DNA of 8,999 bases, taken from NCBI GenBank assembly GCA_947306375.1, contig CAMZGJ010000041.1:1-8999 (forward strand). The letters run 5' to 3'. Within the stretch, counting starts at the first letter, position 1. Every line of letters starts with the position of its first letter. Source of the DNA: an uncultured Spirochaetales bacterium (GTDB lineage: Bacteria > Spirochaetota > Spirochaetia > Sphaerochaetales > Sphaerochaetaceae). Below are positions 6,745 through 8,999 of this stretch, piece by piece. Made by a program: the position numbers and the translations under genes. The notes beneath the pieces are model-generated. The model searched no databases. It worked only from the letters and a program-made list of their open reading frames with translations, and was not told the DNA's origin.

Positions 6745-6972
6745 TCAGTTGTTGTCGTCCGAGAACTCGTCGTCGAAGTAGAAGCCGTCCTTCATCATGT
6801 CCGGATTGTCTTCCTCATCTTCATCTTCGAACGGGTCATCCTCGTAATCGCTTACGTCCGGGACTCCGTATTCCTCGAGAAGCTCTTCGTCTTCAAGCTC
6901 ATCAAAGTCTTCATCCTCAAGTTCTTCATCGTCATCAAAGATGCTTACATAATCGTCATCACGTCTGGACAT
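6745..6972 (-). CDS. Hyperacidic small protein, unknown function
   Basis: A 75-residue protein I do not recognise. By my count about half of its residues are Asp or Glu (near 39 of 75), including runs such as EELEDEDFDELEDEELLEE, with only two Arg and one Lys. Aromatic residues (Tyr, Phe) are spread at intervals through the acidic chain. There is no signal peptide or membrane segment. I placed the start at the ATG of MSRRDDD because AAAGGGG (complement of 6980-6986) stands 7 bases upstream; a TTG at 6993 would lie upstream of that site. A good promoter precedes it, so it is very probably expressed. It is first in a unit with the FGGY kinase-like gene. Possible roles are a nucleic-acid mimic, a polymerase-delta-like acidic tail, a metal binder or a chaperone-like partner; none can be chosen from sequence. 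Confidence 0.75.
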   Translation of the reverse strand: MSRRDDDYVSIFDDDEELEDEDFDELEDEELLEEYGVPDVSDYEDDPFEDEDEEDNPDMMKDGFYFDDEFSDDNN

Positions 6973-6993
6973 TGTGAATCCCCTTTGAGTCAA

Positions 6994-7022
6994 AGGATAA
7001 TGAGCGATTTACGCACTGTCAA
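6994..7022 (-). promoter_or_regulatory. Predicted promoter for the acidic protein-kinase unit
   Basis: On the minus strand, a consensus -35 box TTGACA (complement of 7017-7022), a 17-base spacer and TATCCT (complement of 6994-6999, four of six matches to TATAAT) form a good sigma70-type promoter. Transcription would start near 6987, leaving a leader of only about 15 bases that still contains most or all of the AAAGGGG ribosome site before the ATG at 6972. Confidence 0.65.
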
Positions 7023-7028
7023 TTGACA
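7017..7028. promoter_or_regulatory. 12-bp palindrome forming back-to-back -35 boxes
   Basis: TGTCAATTGACA is a perfect palindrome. Read on either strand its second half is TTGACA, the consensus -35 hexamer, so the two divergent promoters have -35 boxes abutting with no space between them. Polymerases could not easily occupy both at once, so the two units would compete, and a dimeric regulator could also recognise the site. Confidence 0.6.
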
Positions 7029-7051
7029 TTATTCTGCACTCATTTTAATGT
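7023..7051 (+). promoter_or_regulatory. Predicted promoter for the lipoprotein-LuxR unit
   Basis: TTGACA at 7023-7028 is a consensus -35 box. At a 17-base spacing the -10 position reads TAATGT (7046-7051, three of six matches); TTTAAT at 7044-7049 is a better hexamer (five of six) but leaves only 15 bases. Either choice puts the transcript start at about 7056-7059, at or within a few bases of the lipoprotein ATG at 7060. Confidence 0.45.
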
Positions 7052-7059
7052 AAAGGGGT

Positions 7060-8202
7060 ATGAAGACCAAAAGATTTATAACTGGTATATTACTTGTAGT
7101 GCTGATGATTGTTGCGGTTTCATGCTCAACAACCGTCAAAGTCAACTCCTGGGCTCCCGCATCTTCCGGAATCCAGGGCTATAAAACAGTTGCCGTGGCC
7201 TCAACAAAACAGTACACGGGCTACAGAAGACTGGGCACCACGGTGGCCGTGAGGGTAGACCCCTATGATTACTACGTCCCGTATGACGTCCAGACACTCT
7301 TCTCCTCCTCCGACGCATGGCTTGACCAGAGTGTTGCCAGACTCAGCACGCAGATGATTGAGAAGGCCCTGAACCAGGGCGTCTACAATATTGTAGGCGG
7401 AGACAGGACGGACGGCCTTATCTCAACGGCAAGGACCACCGGCACATCTGTCCGTGAAATGCTCCAGCGCAACGGCATTGAGCTGCTTGTCACCTCATCC
7501 GTGGACAGCATGGACTATAACGAGTACGTGACAATGGAGCCCTACAGATCAAAGGACGGCAAGGTTGTGTACACATACTATCTGGTTCAGGAGGCTGCCG
7601 TTTCAATCTCAGTCATGGTCCAGGATGTAGATTCCCTCAACGTGCTCTGGCAGGCCCAGTTCTCAGACAGCACCGGAAGCGTGAACAACCGCTACTCCTT
7701 CAAGAACTACGTCAAGGTGGGAAGCTATGACACTTCAACGGGCAAGTACAAGTCTTCATGGTACAGCCTCTCCAAGCCGGAGCAGATGTTCAAGTCCCTG
7801 CTGGACGGCTTCGGGGCCCAGATAAGGGATGCCCTTACTCCCCACAGAATCTCAACCAGCTTCACGCTGATGGATAACAAGAGCAAGATCAAGACTCTTG
7901 ACGATGCCTACAAGATGGTGGATGACGAGATGTACAACAGCGCACTGGATATCTTCCTTGCCGAGTGGAACAGTTCCCACTATCTGCCGGCAGGCTACAA
8001 CGCAGCCATTGTCTACCTGGGAATGGGTAAGAACGAGCAGGCCGTGGAACTTGCAAATGAGGTTTACAAGGTAACCGGAAGCGAGGATGCCTACGAACTT
8101 GTAATAAGAATGAACAACCTTCTGGTTGTCCAGGACGAGGCAATAAAACAGATTACGGGAGAAAAGACAGGTCAGGTGGTAACCGGAGACCTGCTGATTT
8201 GA
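7060..8202 (+). CDS. Predicted lipoprotein with C-terminal TPR-like region
   Basis: A 380-residue exported lipoprotein. Residues 1-21 are a type II signal peptide: basic MKTKR, a hydrophobic stretch to about 20, then AVSC with Cys22 as the likely lipid-modified residue. Residues about 40-260 alternate beta-like and helical stretches (YKTVAVAST at 41-49; a helix at 88-105; GIELLVTSSVDS at 139-150; VSISVMVQDVDSLNVLWQAQ at 181-200). This is reminiscent of CsgG/LpoB-like periplasmic lipoprotein domains, though I cannot confirm it. Residues about 278-350 look like TPR helices (DDAYKMVDDEMYNSALDIFL, then AGYNAAIVYLGMGKNEQAVE). An in-frame TAA at 7051-7053 fixes 7060 as the earliest possible start. 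The GGGG at 7055-7058 is only one base from the ATG, which is unusually close. It probably acts in the periplasm or on a membrane; the partner may be the downstream membrane regulator. Confidence 0.82.
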   Translation: MKTKRFITGILLVVLMIVAVSCSTTVKVNSWAPASSGIQGYKTVAVASTKQYTGYRRLGTTVAVRVDPYDYYVPYDVQTLFSSSDAWLDQSVARLSTQMIEKALNQGVYNIVGGDRTDGLISTARTTGTSVREMLQRNGIELLVTSSVDSMDYNEYVTMEPYRSKDGKVVYTYYLVQEAAVSISVMVQDVDSLNVLWQAQFSDSTGSVNNRYSFKNYVKVGSYDTSTGKYKSSWYSLSKPEQMFKSLLDGFGAQIRDALTPHRISTSFTLMDNKSKIKTLDDAYKMVDDEMYNSALDIFLAEWNSSHYLPAGYNAAIVYLGMGKNEQAVELANEVYKVTGSEDAYELVIRMNNLLVVQDEAIKQITGEKTGQVVTGDLLI

Positions 8203-8206
8203 TGGA

Positions 8207-8999
8207 ATGTCTGCAGTAATACTGACGCTCTACACAGCCGCCATAGCCGTCTCATCAATGGCCCTGGCGCTTGCAACAGCATCTCACATCAGAAGACCGG
8301 CCAACTGGAACACATGGTGCATAGTGTTCCAGTCCAGTCTTCTCTTCACAATGATTCTGGGCTACATGCTCCAGGTCACACGTCTGTTCCTTCCGCCTGA
8401 GACCGCACGGGTTCTGTACGTGGTTTTCCGCATCCTTCAGCACATGGCCATAGGCTTTGTGACGGTGGTCATGCCCTACCTTCTGAGTTTTATTCTTGAG
8501 AAGCCGTGGAAGTGCCGGCACAGAATTGTTTTCTTCAGCGCCGGAATAGTCTACTTCTGCTTCGGCCTTGTTGCGGAGATTGGCTTTTCTGAGCAGGTAA
8601 GGAATGTGGTTCAGACCGCAATCTTTGTGTCCGTACTGGTCTACTGCGTTGTTGTCCTGTGGTCCAATCTGGGAAAGATTGAGGACATAAGGACAAGGAA
8701 TTTTCTCAGGGCGGTGAACATTGTGGTTGTTGCCCTTATTCCGTCCGCCTCCGTGTTATACATCTTCCCGGCTTATGCGGATCTGGGATATCCGAGTTAC
8801 GTAATTGCCTTTTCCGTAATGCTTCTGGTGTTCTTCTTCATCAGATCCCACGTGGAAAGGGAGATACTTGACCGCGGAGGAGAGGACTTGGAGGACCTGT
8901 CAAAGTACAGGATAACCGAGAGGGAGAGTGAGGTTGTCAGATATATCTGCAAGGGCATGACCAACAAGGAAATTGCCTGGGAACTTAAGATTTCAGTCA
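8207..8999 (+). CDS. Membrane-anchored LuxR-type regulator (3' end beyond window)
   Basis: The reading frame is open from the ATG at 8207 to the window edge, giving 264 residues without a stop; an in-frame TGA just upstream (8195-8197) rules out an earlier start. About seven hydrophobic segments are visible (roughly 2-26, 38-58, 67-97, 106-127, 132-154, 167-187 and 197-214). A charged linker (about 215-232) and a LuxR/GerE-type helix-turn-helix follow, beginning at 236 with ITERESEVVRYICKGMTNKE and IAWELKIS before the cut. The DNA-binding domain is therefore tethered to the inner membrane, probably sensing a membrane or envelope signal. There is no receiver domain or conserved phosphorylation site in the visible part. 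The start lies 4 bases after the lipoprotein stop with no clear ribosome site, so it probably depends on coupled translation. The signal and targets are unknown; the lipoprotein is a plausible partner. Confidence 0.87.
   Translation, partial: MSAVILTLYTAAIAVSSMALALATASHIRRPANWNTWCIVFQSSLLFTMILGYMLQVTRLFLPPETARVLYVVFRILQHMAIGFVTVVMPYLLSFILEKPWKCRHRIVFFSAGIVYFCFGLVAEIGFSEQVRNVVQTAIFVSVLVYCVVVLWSNLGKIEDIRTRNFLRAVNIVVVALIPSASVLYIFPAYADLGYPSYVIAFSVMLLVFFFIRSHVEREILDRGGEDLEDLSKYRITERESEVVRYICKGMTNKEIAWELKISV

Noticed and set aside
6973..6993. TTG start extending the acidic protein by 7 residues
   Set aside because: The ribosome site AAAGGGG lies inside this extension and is correctly spaced for the ATG at 6972. 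The predicted transcript start is also downstream of the TTG.
6676..7026. 116-residue hydrophobic plus-strand frame opposite the acidic gene
   Set aside because: Its Val/Ile/Leu-rich composition is the simple antisense reading of GAT/GAA-type acidic codons. It crosses two gene regions and has no ribosome site.
1..8999. Mobile element, CRISPR, phage or defence system
   Set aside because: No transposase, integrase, repeat-spacer array, tRNA-associated attachment site or defence-type domain was seen. All genes read as intact chromosomal functions.

Overview
The window is a gene-dense, roughly 50% GC bacterial segment with clear Shine-Dalgarno sites, sigma70-like promoters and tight operon spacing. 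No gene names the organism. A lipoprotein signal ending in VSC, followed by a membrane-anchored LuxR-type regulator, together with frequent AGA/AGG arginine codons, would fit a spirochaete (Treponema-like), but this is a low-confidence guess. No rRNA, tRNA, CRISPR array, insertion sequence or phage gene was seen.

Region 1 (1-5564) is a divergent aspartate-family amino-acid cluster. Leftwards from about 1970 runs an HTH-ACT regulator (ThrR/PheB-like), threonine synthase (thrC), and the first 53 bases of a gene whose product begins MEIICLDLEGVLVPEIW, the signature N-terminus of ThrH (phosphoserine phosphatase / homoserine phosphotransferase). Rightwards from 2109 run homoserine dehydrogenase (hom), aspartate kinase (lysC) and aspartate-semialdehyde dehydrogenase (asd). 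Together they encode the route aspartate -> aspartyl phosphate -> aspartate semialdehyde -> homoserine -> (ThrH?) phosphohomoserine -> threonine, with no thrB homoserine kinase in the window. The 138-bp divergent intergenic region carries a perfect 9-bp inverted repeat and a third overlapping half-site, placed over a predicted promoter of the regulator operon. It is the natural candidate operator for the HTH-ACT protein.

Region 2 (5565-6972) begins with an 84-bp AT-rich convergent gap. It then holds a leftward two-gene unit: a 75-aa protein that is about half Asp/Glu, followed by a short, divergent FGGY-family sugar kinase-like protein.

Region 3 (6973-8999) begins with an 87-bp divergent promoter region. 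In its centre a perfect 12-bp palindrome supplies a consensus TTGACA -35 box to each strand. To the right lie a 380-aa predicted lipoprotein (possible CsgG-like fold plus TPR-like tail) and, 4 bp after it, a seven-segment membrane protein with a C-terminal LuxR-type HTH that runs off the window end.

The clearest points for follow-up are the ThrH-for-ThrB substitution, the HTH-ACT operator candidate, the hyperacidic small protein beside the sugar kinase-like protein, and the lipoprotein / membrane-LuxR pair with its possibly leaderless start. I did not find convincing evidence of a wholly new system such as defence, CRISPR or a mobile element.
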